Positions 45,905-56,113 of a DNA stretch of 64,000 nt are shown one piece after another. The number at the start of each line of letters is the position of its first letter. Position 1 is the stretch's first letter. The notes under the pieces were generated by a model. It ran no database searches and was not told the origin of the DNA. It saw only the letters and a program-made list of their open reading frames with translations. Source of the stretch: Boesenbergia rotunda (lineage: Eukaryota > Streptophyta > Magnoliopsida > Zingiberales > Zingiberaceae); NCBI GenBank assembly GCA_024364735.1, contig JAGFNQ010006457.1, positions 124,001 to 188,000 on the forward strand, read 5' to 3'. The position numbers and the translations under genes were made by a program.

Positions 45905-47854
45905 ATTTAAAAATGGTTTAGAAATATTCTTAAGGGATATTTTTATGGAGAGTCTTTAGTATTTTTAAAAAAGGAAAAACAAAGGATGCGAACCCGCGAC
46001 CACCACGAGACCAGGTCGCGCGCGACCGGCTGGGCTAGGGTATCAAGCACAGTTGGAGATGAGTAGTTAATAAAAATTATAAATAGATGAAAGAGATGAA
46101 TTTTGAAGACGGAAGAATGTTTCGTACGAGAAGAACATGAGTAGTGTAAAAGGTGTAAGTTCAAGCCAATTTGACCTTAAGAGGCGGTTTTTCCGTTTCC
46201 CTTAAAAGAAGATATTTCCCTTTTGTTTACATGTGAAGTTCATTATATGATTAAGCACCCTATGTGAGATTAGGGGCTAAGAAAGTTATGAGAAAGAAAA
46301 GATAAGATAAAGATAAGAAAAGAAAACGCCAAGGCCTTAAGAAATCCCCAAAAGTCAAGACTTAGGGATTTTAGCACGCAAGGTGCTCGAGAAAATGCCA
46401 AGGCATTTACAGATAAGAAAGAAAAGAAAGAAAAGCTATTTTATTTCTAAGGCCAGTACCCGGCGTCCAAGGGCGTCGTTAAAGAAATCCAGGTGTCCAA
46501 TTCCAAGGTCTTGGCCCTGGTAGACCAAGGTCTGCTCTATTAGGATTGGTGGCTCGCTACCCCAACCTTTTAGGGAACGCGCATGAGATGGTACTTACGT
46601 CTTCAGTGGATCCAAGTGATTATTATTTTCAAGTATATGCTTTAGCAAAGTTTCTAAAGTTTAAGAAAGTTTTCAAAAAGTTAAAGAATAGCTAAAGTTT
46701 CAAGTTGAGCCAAGAAAAGTAAATTGAGATTTATTAATGCTTGAGTATGCATGTTTTGAGTTATACATGTTCTTAGTTTTCTTTCAAGCATATAAGTATC
46801 TCATATGATTTTCATATTGTTCAAGAAGCATGTTTGCACATTTCGAGATTTTGTGAGCTAGATAGTACTTACTAAGCTTTTTGCTTACTAGTTGCATTTC
46901 CTCTTACTGCAGATAAAGGTAAAGGCAAGCAATTCTGAAGGAAGGCGACGAGGCGGTGCTGAGTAAAGTGTGTGTGGTGGCTGATTTTGGAGAGATCCTT
47001 GAGACGAGACAATTTAGATATTTGAATTACAATGGTTTAGTTTATTCAAATTTTAAGTTCTTGCTTTATGGAGTTTAGCGAACATTTAAGCTTTGGATAG
47101 TTTTACATGCTTAATTTCTTAGAGTAAAGATTCCATGTCATTTCATTTAGCATACATATCCTTATGATTGCATTGGATGAGTAGAAGTGTGAGTAGTTTG
47201 AAATATTGATACTTTGTTAGAGAAATAGATGCATGTGCCAAGATAGTATTAATTTCCCTTTGAATCAAGTTTTTATTGCTTAAGTATGTTTAGAAAAGTT
47301 GCTTTCTCATTGATAATGCCTTAGGGATGTTTCAGAATTTTGTGTGATGAGTTTCAATGGTTAGAAGTAAAGTTTGGTACAAACTCTAGCTTAAAGTCTA
47401 TGTAGATTTTTCATAACTTGCTAAATTCCGCAAAAGTCCTAATTTCAAGTTTATGGATTCGTTTTGGTTGGCTAAATTGTTTAGAAAACTGGTATAGAGT
47501 ATAGAAATGGTGTCATGATTTTATATGGCTCGAAAGTATAGGTTTGGTGGAGTTTTGAAACAAGGCTTTGAATCTGGAAAACAGGTTTCAGACTTACCAG
47601 TCGACTGGTACAGTATCAGTCGACTGATACCCGTAAGCTGAGTTGGGTGAGGCAAGTTTCAATAAGTATTTTCTTACGAGTTTTTGAGAAAGAAAGTGTG
47701 ACATGGTATCATGCATGACTATTAGAGTTAGAATATCATTCTTAGATAGATTAAAAAGAAAAAAGAAGATTTCCGCATTTTTAGTCGTGCATTAGAGTCG
47801 AGAAGTAGACAAAAGTAACGATCCGTCTAAGGCAGGAGAAGGCGGGTCGCTACA
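45905..47854 (+). mobile_element. Truncated gypsy (Tekay-like) LTR, about 1.95 kb, in the Athila tail
   Basis: It ends GGCGGGTCGCTACA at 47854. At 46865-46925 it carries the CTTACTAAGC, CTTACTAGTT and CTGCAGATAAAGGTAA motifs also seen near 100-175, which identify a Tekay-like LTR on the plus strand. No TGTAGCGACCC-type start is found, so the 5' end seems lost. The flanks share the 18-mer aaatctgttttgatgatt (45887-45904 and 47854-47871), far longer than a normal 5-bp duplicate. The exact left edge is therefore uncertain. Confidence 0.62.
47595..47630. repeat. Two adjacent perfect palindromes with AGTCGACT cores
   Basis: TACCAGTCGACTGGTA (47595-47610, 16 bp) and GTATCAGTCGACTGATAC (47613-47630, 18 bp) are each their own reverse complement and are separated by two bases. 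They lie inside the truncated gypsy LTR. Confidence 0.93.
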
Positions 47855-48525
47855 AATCTGTTTTGATGATTCTTAAGGGATAAGGTGAGTCTCAAGGATG
47901 CAACTCAAAAAGAAGAATGAAAAAAAAATTTAAGAAAAGAATGATGAAGAGGTGGTGCCAATTTGACTGAGTAGTGTATCAAAGGTGAGTTGTGAGTATT
48001 GGGTAGTGAAGATTACATTTGGAGCAATTTGATTCCTAAATTTTATTTGATGTTTCAAGTCTTATGAGGAACTTTCACTACATTGTTTGGCTGAGATCAA
48101 TGTTGAATTGCGAGTAGAGAAGAAAAAGAGAAAGGAAGAAAAGAATCCATGCTCAAGAAGAAGTATTAAGTGGAAAAGAGTTGGAATAGAGATAAATTGA
48201 AGAATTGGGAGTAATGCACCAAGAGTGAAGTTGAAGATACATCCATCAGCTTAGCTACAAGAAAAAGGAAAGGAAAATGTGATCTAAAGAGCAAAAGAGG
48301 AAAAGAAACAGAAAGGAAAGACAAAAGAAGAGCAGTTGAAAAAACAAAAGAAAAGGAAAGAAAAAGAAAAGAAAAATATGAAGTGGAAATCAAGTGTTGG
48401 GTTAGATTTCTGATGTGAAGATGAGAACAAGGAGCTAGTTGGATTTAAGATGTAGTATTGATTGAAAAGAAGAGAACTTTGGCAGAAGACAGTTCAGAAT
48501 TTCGCAATGTCAGTTTCTGTTCAGA

Positions 48526-48661
48526 GCCTGATCGGTCTCCAGATCGATCAGGCAGGAGTCTGATCGGTCACTCAGACCGATCAGAAGCAGCCAGTCCGAA
48601 CAGATCGATCTCTAGTCCGATCAAGAAGAGTCTGATTGGTCCCTTGACCGACAGTAGAGGC
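48526..48661. repeat. Hairpin cluster built on GATCGGTC in the Athila tail
   Basis: It contains a perfect inverted repeat TCTGATCGGTC (48559-48569), loop ACTCA, GACCGATCAGA (48575-48585). A neighbour with CCTGATCG/CGATCAGG arms lies just upstream, and degenerate units follow to 48655. The motif family is the same as in the LTRs at 28355 and 50407. Confidence 0.85.
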
Positions 48662-49219
48662 TGAAACACTAAATTCAGTGAATTCCCTCAGTCCCTACTC
48701 CACCACAACTCCGATTCCACTTCAAAGACCATCAAAAGGGCAAAGTTGATTTAGATACATTCTTGAGTGTCCAAGTCATCCACTTCCTTAACTTATCCAT
48801 TTTCTAAACCTCTATTTCATTTTCTACCATTTCATATTTCTTTAACTTGTTTGAATAAGCTTTTGTAGGTGTTGATCCAAGTCAAGAATGGTGGTGGAGA
48901 GTAGAGCATAAGCAAGCTTATGGTAGTGCAAGAAACATGTTGTGTTTGAGTGAGCTCCACTTTCATTGAACCTTAGAACTTAGGAAGAGAGCCACTAAAT
49001 AGTCCTTTGAAAGGATTTGTGAGTTTAATTCATCTCAATGAGTCATGAAGGATGAAGTATGCTAAGTTGTTGATTTAAGGACAAGATATTAGTCCATTGA
49101 GCTTAGATTTTTGAGAATTGACTACCCTAGGTAATTTCCTTTAAATTGCATCTAATTATGATTGAGAATGATCTAGGGGGGCTACATGTTTAGTTAGCTT
49201 GCGCGAGACGCCCAAGAGC

Positions 49220-49233
49220 AAGTGTATGGGAGT
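49220..49233 (+). other. Degenerate polypurine tract of the Athila-type element
   Basis: AAGTGTATGGGAGT lies directly before the TGATAAC of the 3' LTR. The form expected for the lineage is AGTGTGGGGGAGT, so one or two purines have decayed. Confidence 0.7.
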
Positions 49234-50983
49234 TGATAACTACCATTTTGCTAATCATTTTAGGCTCTCAAATCTATGTTTTGATCCACTTTTATATGCT
49301 TAATCTTGTATTTACATTAGGTTCCATGATATATGTCTAATTTAGCTTTTGAATTCAATTCTTTCTATATTCGAGGTATTTTGGCACTAAAATTTGAATA
49401 TAATTTTGTAAGCTTTGAAGGATCATGGACCTAGATTGGATTGGATCAAGTTGAGCCAGAATTGGACTAGGATCAAGACGATCAAGCATTAGATCAATAT
49501 GGGTCGTCCGATCAAGGAGTAAGTAGATCTGAGCCATCTATGAACTTTTGATCAATCTAAGTTCAGAATAGGGCTAATCATGACCTCAGATCATGATCTG
49601 AATGTTTGGACCAAATCAGAGTCCATTTGACCGTCAGATCAAGTGTGGGAGAGTTTCAACCGTCCATTCAAAAGGGCAGAGAGATGTGAGTCATCCATTG
49701 CAGATCCGGTTGATCCCAGCAAAGGAGAGGCAGATATGACCGTCGGATGGAGATCTGGAAACTTTGGTTCAGATCTGAGAAGATCTGACCGTCGGATGAA
49801 GCCGAAACAATCACAGCCGTTCAAATTCAAAAGGGGTAACCTAAATCAAAATTTCCTCCACCGCGCTCAGGGTCGTCGCGAGCTGTTCTATTTTCTAGTT
49901 TTCTTAGCTGTTCTTCGTCGGTTCTTCATCGGATCACGCGGCCACATCAGATTTGAGCTTGGTTCGAGTTTCCAAATCGTTGAGATCGTGTCTCCGTGAG
50001 GTTTTCAGACCAATTTGTCGCTGAGAAGAGCTAGGTAAGGGTTTTGCCAGAGTTCTGCCATTTTCTGATCAATCCATACTTGTACTCCATTCTTCGTCAA
50101 TCGGAGCAAGTCAGAGGGGTTCTCTAAGTTGTTCTGAAGGTTCCTGAGCCATCATCGCAATCCCACACATCAAGTACGAGGAGATCGGAAGAATGGCTCA
50201 GCTGAATGTAAATCTGAAGCTGGATTGATAGCGGAGGTCAAATTTCTGCCGATTTGTCGAGCTAGGGGGTTCATAGCTGATTCTTGTGTGACGGCATGAA
50301 GGATTCGAATTAAGGGAAGGATTTGATGTTTAGTTTCTGTTAACTTTCCTTTCTGAATTATGTTTCTTCCATAGCTTAATTCTGTATCAAATCGCATTTC
50401 AGCTACTGATCGGTATGTTCGACCGATCCAGGCAGCACCTGATCGGTCACCAGTCCGATCAGGCTTGTATCTGATCGGTCAGCCGACCGATCAGGTAGTT
50501 TCAGCTTCAATTCAGCTTTGTTTCTTTTATGCTTGTCTTGTTTCAGACTTTACAACTTTGCCATCTAGATACAAACTGCTTACATTAAATTTTAATTCTC
50601 GAATTCACTTAGTGCAGCTCCTTGCACTCAATTTTAGTCTTGAATTTCAGTCTTACCATTTCAATTCGCATTGTTTAATTTTCAAATAGGTTAAGTTTAG
50701 TTGTTGTGAATTCCTAGTTAATTCCTGCTTAAGGTGAATTCATTTTGTTGCAACTGTTATTCCATTTATATTCGAAAACAAACCCCCAATTCCATTTGAA
50801 AACCCAAAACAACATCAAACGACAACAACTCTCAAGCTTGAATTAAACATTCACAGCTAGTCCTTGGAAAAACACGACTTGAGGCCCCTATACTACTCAT
50901 TTTAATTTTGTTAGCCAAGGGTTTTCAGCTTATAAATATCTAAATTTGAGGCTCATTCGTGACACTATTTATTGGGTCCATCA
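49234..50983 (+). repeat. 3' LTR of the Athila-type element, 1750 bp
   Basis: It has the same start and end as 27191-28939 and nearly the same length, with scattered transitions. After its CCATCA end the Tekay reverse transcriptase frame resumes (agcaaccgaag). Confidence 0.93.
50407..50494. repeat. Hairpin cluster built on GATCGGTC (3' LTR)
   Basis: This is the 3' LTR copy of the cluster at 28355-28452. The perfect stem CTGATCGGTC (50471-50480) and GACCGATCAG (50485-50494) has a 4-base loop. Confidence 0.84.
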
Positions 50984-53104
50984 AGCAACCGAAGTCAGTT
51001 CAATAGGTGCGTAGTTTTCTCGGATTGGCTAGTTATTATCGGTGATTTGTTGAGGGGTTTTCCATCATTGCTTCACAGTTGACACGTCTGACCAGAAAAG
51101 ATGTGAAATTTGTATGGACAGAGCCTTACGAGACCAATATTCAGGAGCTTAAGCAGTGATTGGTGTTTGTGCCTGTTTTGGTATTACCTTCGGGAGAGGA
51201 CGATTTTGTACTCTACACTGACGCATCACATCAGGGTTTGGGCGCGGTTTGATGCAGCATGGACGGGTAGTCTCTTATGCTTCTCGTCGGCTTAAGGAGC
51301 ATGTGAAGAACTATCCAGTTCACGACTTAGAGCTTGCAACCGTTATTTTTGCTCTGAAGATATGGAGACATCATCTCTACGGCGTCACATTTGAGATTTT
51401 CACAGATCACAAGAGCCTCAAGTATTTATTGACTCAGAAGGAGCTGAATCTTCGTTAGAGGTGATGGATGGAATTCTTGATGATTATGACTGTACTATTA
51501 GCTACCATCCAGGGAAAGCTAATGTGGTTGCAGATGCACTGCGCAGAAAATCCTGGAGTGTTCTGGCTTGTCACTGAGTTATGGTCAACCACTTAGTTCA
51601 GAGCTTCTCAAAGTTGGGACCGGAGGAGCAGGGTCAGACAGAGAAACGGTTATTGGTGACTATGGTTGCTCTGTCTTCGATCAGGACGAGGATTAGAGAG
51701 ATTCAAGCTAGTGATCAGCATCTGCAGTTCTTAGGCAGCAGGATAGCCTCAGTGCAGCAGACTGACTTTACATGAGATAACGAGGGTATTCTATATTTCC
51801 GAGGGACATTGTGCGTACCTAAGTCACATCCGGTCATAGATGAGCTACTTCAGGAGGCTCATCGATCTCGGTTTGCTATACATCCAGGCGAAACCCATAT
51901 GTACTGAGATTTGAGATGTTCCTACTGGTGGAACGGTATGAAAAAAGACATCGCGGATTTTGTAGCTAGATGTCTAGTGTGCCTGCAGGTGAAGGTTGAG
52001 CATCAGAGACCTGCTAGATTACTTCAGAAAATTCCTATTCCTGAGTGAAAATGGGAGCACATTACTATGGATTTCGTTGTGGGATTACCGAGGTCTCGGA
52101 GAAGACATGATGTGATTTGGGTGATCATTGATCGATTAACCAAATCTGCTCATTTCCTGGGAATTCAAAGGACAGATTCACTGGAAAAGCTGGCAGAGCT
52201 GTACTGCCGTGAGATTATCAAACTACACGATGTCCCTCTAAGCATCATATTAGACAGAGACCCTCGTTTTACTTCGCGATTTTGGCAGAGTTTACATCAG
52301 GCCATGGGTACAGAGCTTCGATTCAGTATAGCCTTTCATCCGCAGATGGACGGACAGTCAGAGCCTACCATTTAGACGTTAGAGGATTTGTTGAGATCCT
52401 GCATTATGGACTTTGGAGGCAACTGAGAGGATCACCTGCATTTGGTTGCATTTGCCTATAATTATAGCTATCTTTCGGCTATTCAGATGGCACTTTTCGA
52501 GGTGTTGTATGGTAGAGCTTGCAGGACACCCACTCTCTGGGAGGAGATTAGAGAATCTCAGTTGCTAGGTCCTCAGAGTACTCAGCATGACGTAGAGCTA
52601 GTTCGTACTATCAGACGATGTCTGTCAGAGGCTCGGGATCGTCAGAAGAGTTATGCAGATCCGAGACGCAGACCCTTGGAGTTCTCTGTGAGCGATTATG
52701 TATTCTTACGAGTATCACCCACGAAAGGGGTGAAGTGGTTTGGGTTGCGAGGTAAGCTAGCTCTGCATTACATTGGACTATTTTAGATTTTGGTGCGGAT
52801 TGGAGCATTAGCTTAGCGTCTGGCATTACCACCATCATTGGTTGGAGTTCACGATGTGTTTCGTGTTTCCATGTTGAGGAAATATATACCAGATCCTGCA
52901 CATGTTTTATTGGAGGTGCCGATCACACTTCAGCCAGACGCGACCTACGAGGAGGTATCTATGCGGATTCTGGACCCCAAGGAGCATTGGTTGAGAAACA
53001 AGACCATTCGGTTGGTCAAAGTTGGTTGTCAGCACCACTCTGATGAGGAAGCTACTTGGGAGCTCGAGAATACGATTAGAGCTCGCTATCCTCATCTATT
53101 TATT
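50984..53104 (+). pseudogene. Tekay RNase H, integrase and chromodomain (broken)
   Basis: It continues the frame cut at 27190: PKSVQ-stop-VRSFLGLASYYR, then RNase H (LYTDASHQGLGAV, VVSYASRRLKEH, NYPVHDLELA, FTDHKSLKYLL, YHPGKANVVADAL). The integrase zinc finger runs about 51860-51990 (HRSRFAIHPGETH ... CLVCLQVK). The catalytic core has MDFVVGLPRS, ILDRDPRF and FHPQMDGQSE. A C-terminal chromodomain-like segment (52950-53100) reads YEEVSMRILDPKEH and EEATWELE, and ends PHLFI with TGA at about 53104. In chromoviruses this tail guides integration to heterochromatin. Here the usual LW in VKVLW has become GC, so histone binding is doubtful. At least eight stops interrupt the frame, mostly CAG to TAG or TGG/CGA to TGA. 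The lineage call is firm. Confidence 0.9.
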
Positions 53105-53224
53105 TGAGGTGTGTTTGGTTTGTTTTTCATTCAGTATTTATATTAAATCTGAGGTGTTGATACTTGTTGTGGTTGACTAGTATGTGTTGAGGGTTACTAG
53201 TGAAATTTGGAGACCAAATTTTTG

Positions 53225-53238
53225 TTAGTGGGGGAGAA
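53225..53238 (+). other. Polypurine tract of the Tekay element
   Basis: TTAGTGGGGGAGAA lies directly before TGTTAAATATC, the start of the 3' LTR, and 120 bp after the end of pol. The stretch 53105-53224 is 3' untranslated sequence with no other feature. Confidence 0.88.
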
Positions 53239-53589
53239 TGTTAAATATCAAAATTTAAGGTTAAAAAGGTAAAATTTGAAACATAGGGGTGTGGGTTGAA
53301 ATTGTTGGATTTGAAGGGCCTAATTACAAAAATACCACCCCACTTACTAAACCCATGTCTCCTCTTCCTCCCGATGAAAAACCTGCCGAAGCTATCGCAA
53401 GCGCCGATTCTTTCCTCCTCCCTCGGGATTCTGATTTCTTCCCCTCATTTCCAGCGACGCCGAAGCCCATTGGAAACCTTATTCTTTTCTCTCTCCCATC
53501 GCGACAAACCCTCTTCGCTGGAGAGTCTTTACCTGAGCGATTTCCACTTTTCGCGTCCGAAAACCTAGATTTCGATTCATTTTGGTCCC

Positions 53590-54103
53590 ATGGATCTCGG
53601 AGGCGGAGTGATTTTCTCAACGACGGTGGTGGCGATGGTGAGATTTGCGGCGACGAACTTGCAGAGTCAGTGGGACGAGATCAACCAGTCGCCCAAGTGG
53701 CAGGGCGACATGCTCTAATTCCTTTGTGCCGCATACACACTCGTTCCCTACGCTGCCCATGTTCAGATGATTAGAATCCAATTATGTGGACTCCAATTTG
53801 GTTGGACAGAACAGAAAGGTTTTCCATTTTATGAAGTTGATTGTGAATGGAGTGCGTGCACTTGAGTTTGCATTTCGCACGCAACTATTTCTATTCATGC
53901 CCAAGGTGCTCTCTATAGCGCTACTAGATCTTCCCAGTCAAATTTTCTTCTCTACATATACATTGCTTGTGTCGTTCTTGGCAGAAAAATACAATTGGGC
54001 AAGAAATTTTTCCATGGACAAAATAAGGATTGTGTACATTTGCATCAATACTGCCATTTATATTTTCCCAGTGGTTTCATTCATATCTGCCAATTTATGT
54101 TAA
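53590..54103 (+). pseudogene. Captured TOM1/TOM3 (THH1-like) membrane-protein fragment inside the Tekay LTR
   Basis: Read from the ATG at 53590 the sequence encodes MDLGGGVIFSTTVV, then WDEINQSPKWQG, FLCAAYTLVPYAAHVQMIRI, FGWTEQKVFHFMK, VNGVRALEFAFRTQLF, LLDLPSQIFFSTYTLLVSF, AEKYNWARNFSMDKIRI and YICINTAIYIFPVVSF. These blocks, in this order, match the plant TOM1/TOM3/THH1 family, seven-helix tonoplast proteins known as host factors for tobamovirus replication. About 165 of roughly 290 residues are present, with about four membrane segments. It is broken by a TAA after QGDML (about 53716) and a one-base frame change near 53815. No introns interrupt it, whereas family genes are intron-rich as I recall, so capture from a spliced transcript is likely. 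Upstream sequence (from about 53340) may be its 5' untranslated part. Confidence 0.78.
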
Positions 54104-54596
54104 TGATTCATGTTGACAAAAGATGTGGTTTATTCATAATTTGCAAGTTGTAGTTGCATGTAATCAGACTAGTCTCACTATAATTGCTCAGAACATGCAA
54201 TGACACCAGTCTCTTGCATTTACAAGCAATACATGTAAGCATGATGCAAATCTTTAGTGATTTCATTATGTATTTAAATTGTTTGTGCTTTATGTTTGGG
54301 TTCCTTTAAAGATCTACTTGTACGTTTCAATTTGTGGTGGGAGTTTGATTTAGGTACCAGGATGAACCGTGGTGTTGGTTTTGTGAACGTGTTATTGAGA
54401 CCGTGGGGTTAATTCAAGGTTGCTTATTAGCTAAGGATAACTAACGAATAAAATAATTGGAACAATCCTAATGATGTTCGGTATTGAGTTTAGCTTAATG
54501 TTGTTTGTATAAATAGCTAAACTTTCATATTGACACAGGACTTTGATTCAGACTCGGTTGGTTGATCGTGGAAGGTTCTCTTCGTTTACGAACTTC

Positions 54597-54604
54597 TATA
54601 AAAG
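54597..54604 (+). promoter_or_regulatory. TATA box candidate in the Tekay 3' LTR
   Basis: CTATAAAAGG sits in a C/T-rich context in the middle of the LTR. It would start transcription towards the copia B3 fragment, antisense to it. Confidence 0.45.
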
Positions 54605-56113
54605 GTAAGTACTTCTCCTTTGTACTCGTGTAGTTCTTTTACCTTTAAGCATGGTTGTTTATGTCTAAATAGGTTGCTTGACCTTGTTCCTTGTTGTTTG
54701 TTATTTTAACATCGCCGTTGATACTCTCTTCATTGATCTTCGAGTATTCGAAATTTCGCATCCGTACATTCTCCTGTTGAATTTATGTTCTGTAAAGTAC
54801 CTCTTGAATGCGAGTACTTAGAGGTTCATTAAACACAACTAGGTTTGTTTTGCATTAAAATTATCCTACCTAGTAGTGTAGATGCATAATCGTTGGTTTT
54901 TGATACTTGGTTGGTTGTATCGCTGCATCGTTGATACTTGTTGGATTTTATTGCATCGTTATTTTCCGATTGTTTGTGATCTTGTAGCATGCACCATACC
55001 TGCACCGTTGCATACTAACGACTGTTGGACTGTCATTTGATTAAGCCGTCGTTAGTCATTTAGTTGCTCTGCTCACTCAACCACTTGTTGTCGTGGTAGT
55101 TGCTAGAGTGCGAGCAACTGTCTTGTTATGCCACACATGTTGCAGTTGTAGGCAAGGAGTGACACCCTCACCGTTGTTTTCGAGGGATATTAGAGCTGTT
55201 GATAGCTCCCCCTTTATTCTCGGGGTTTGGAGTAGTTGGCTCCCCAGCATCCTGTCCACTCAACCACATATATCTGTGGTATTCGTTGGAGTGTGTACAG
55301 TTATCACATCCCTACCCACTCGGTCATATAGATGTGATGTGTTGGCGGCTTGACTGGCGTCATGGGTGACACATGTCATTGCATCATATGCATATATTGC
55401 ATTTATGCATTTTCTTATGGTTGTTGCATTTATATGAGCTATGTTTGCTGTATTTGGTTTACATGCAATGTATGTTTTGATATTGTGATATCATGAGATT
55501 TTTAGTACATGCTTAGTTGTTATTCGATTTTATACCATGTTGTTTTACAGTTGTTATATATGTTTAGGTATTCTTATTTCCCTCAGAGACTATACCTGTT
55601 GTTTCTCTACTTAGTTTATCTTTTATTATCCCATGCAATTGTCGACTCATACACCCACTTAGCCCGCCCGAACTCACCACCGCTTTCACCCATTTTTGTT
55701 TCAGGTAGCAGGTAGATGTTTTACTTGGAGCCAGGAGAGAATCCAATTGCTAGCCCCTCAGTCCCACCGGGTTGTTTTATTTGGAGTTGTTTCAAGTTCA
55801 CCTTAGTTTCTTCGTTTCCGCATTTATTTTAAGTATCTTGTATGGTCTTGGCTAATTTGTAGTCATGTCTTATTGGTCGGGTTTTTCGTTATGGACTTCT
55901 CTTTGGTTGTGTGTTCCTTTTATGTTTAATGTGGCTGAGCCACCCTTTATCTCCTATTTTGATATTAACTGCGTGGTTGTGCTTTTACTTTCTGTTTATG
56001 ATGGCTGAGCCATCTTTTATGCTGAGAGATATGTATATTTGTCCCAACTTGTCCGCTATACAGGAGAGCTGCTACCCGATTTTCGAGTAAGCATGTGCCT
56101 CTGGGGTGTGACA

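Larger units (their letters stand above)
45167..49233 (+). other. Athila 3' non-coding region (interrupted by a gypsy LTR)
   Basis: This long AT-rich region lies between integrase and the 3' LTR, with no convincing envelope-like frame. A polypurine-like TAAGTGTGGGGGAGG lies at about 45797-45812. A strongly purine-biased stretch rich in GAAAAGAAAGG spans about 48240-48390. Hairpins are at 48526-48661. Such untranslated tails are normal for the lineage. Confidence 0.72.
27191..50983 (+). mobile_element. Athila-type Ty3/gypsy retrotransposon with both LTRs, carrying three insertions
   Basis: LTRs of 1749 bp (27191-28939) and 1750 bp (49234-50983) start TGATAACTACC and end GGGTCCATCA. They are flanked by agcag (27186-27190) and agcaa (50984-50988), a 5-bp duplicate with one change. 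A degenerate tRNA-Asp-type primer site follows the 5' LTR. Gag, protease, reverse transcriptase, RNase H and integrase lie in Athila order on the plus strand. Without its insertions (SINE 29997-30225, copia A1 31904-41690, gypsy LTR about 45905-47854) it would be about 11.8 kb, a normal size for the lineage. No envelope-like frame was recognised. All coding parts are broken. Confidence 0.92.
17044..56113 (+). mobile_element. Tekay-type Ty3/gypsy element in pieces: 17044-17182, 24550-27190, 50984-56113
   Basis: Three separated blocks form one chromovirus-like element when nested insertions are removed. They are a gag-proximal piece (17044-17182), gag to reverse transcriptase (24550-27190), and RNase H, integrase and chromodomain plus the 3' LTR (50984-56113). 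The joins are exact: atacc duplicates around copia B1, and the codons for SWEQ/PKSVQ continue across the Athila insertion (agcag/agcaa duplicates). The 5' LTR lies left of the window behind B2. The 3' LTR ends GTGTGACA at 56113, and family-B copia sequence follows at once (ctttg...), so Tekay inserted into copia B3. All coding parts have stops or frameshifts. Confidence 0.85.
53239..56113 (+). repeat. 3' LTR of the Tekay element, 2875 bp
   Basis: It starts TGTTAAATATC after the polypurine tract and ends CTGGGGTGTGACA, after which copia B coding sequence begins (ctttg at 56114-56118, the presumed target duplicate). It contains a captured TOM1-like gene fragment (53590-54103), a TATA candidate near 54597, and two related blocks with CTCAACCAC...GTGGTA...GAGTG near 55075 and 55258. 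The 5' LTR is outside the window, so the boundaries rest on motifs only. Confidence 0.78.

Noticed and set aside
45167..49233. Envelope-like gene expected in some Athila elements
   Set aside because: No frame with signal peptide, membrane anchor or length over about 100 codons remains once the inserted LTR is excluded.
53289..53774. 161-codon gene starting at 53289
   Set aside because: The frame overlaps the TOM1-like fragment but in the wrong frame for most of its length; the recognisable protein is read from 53590 in another frame.
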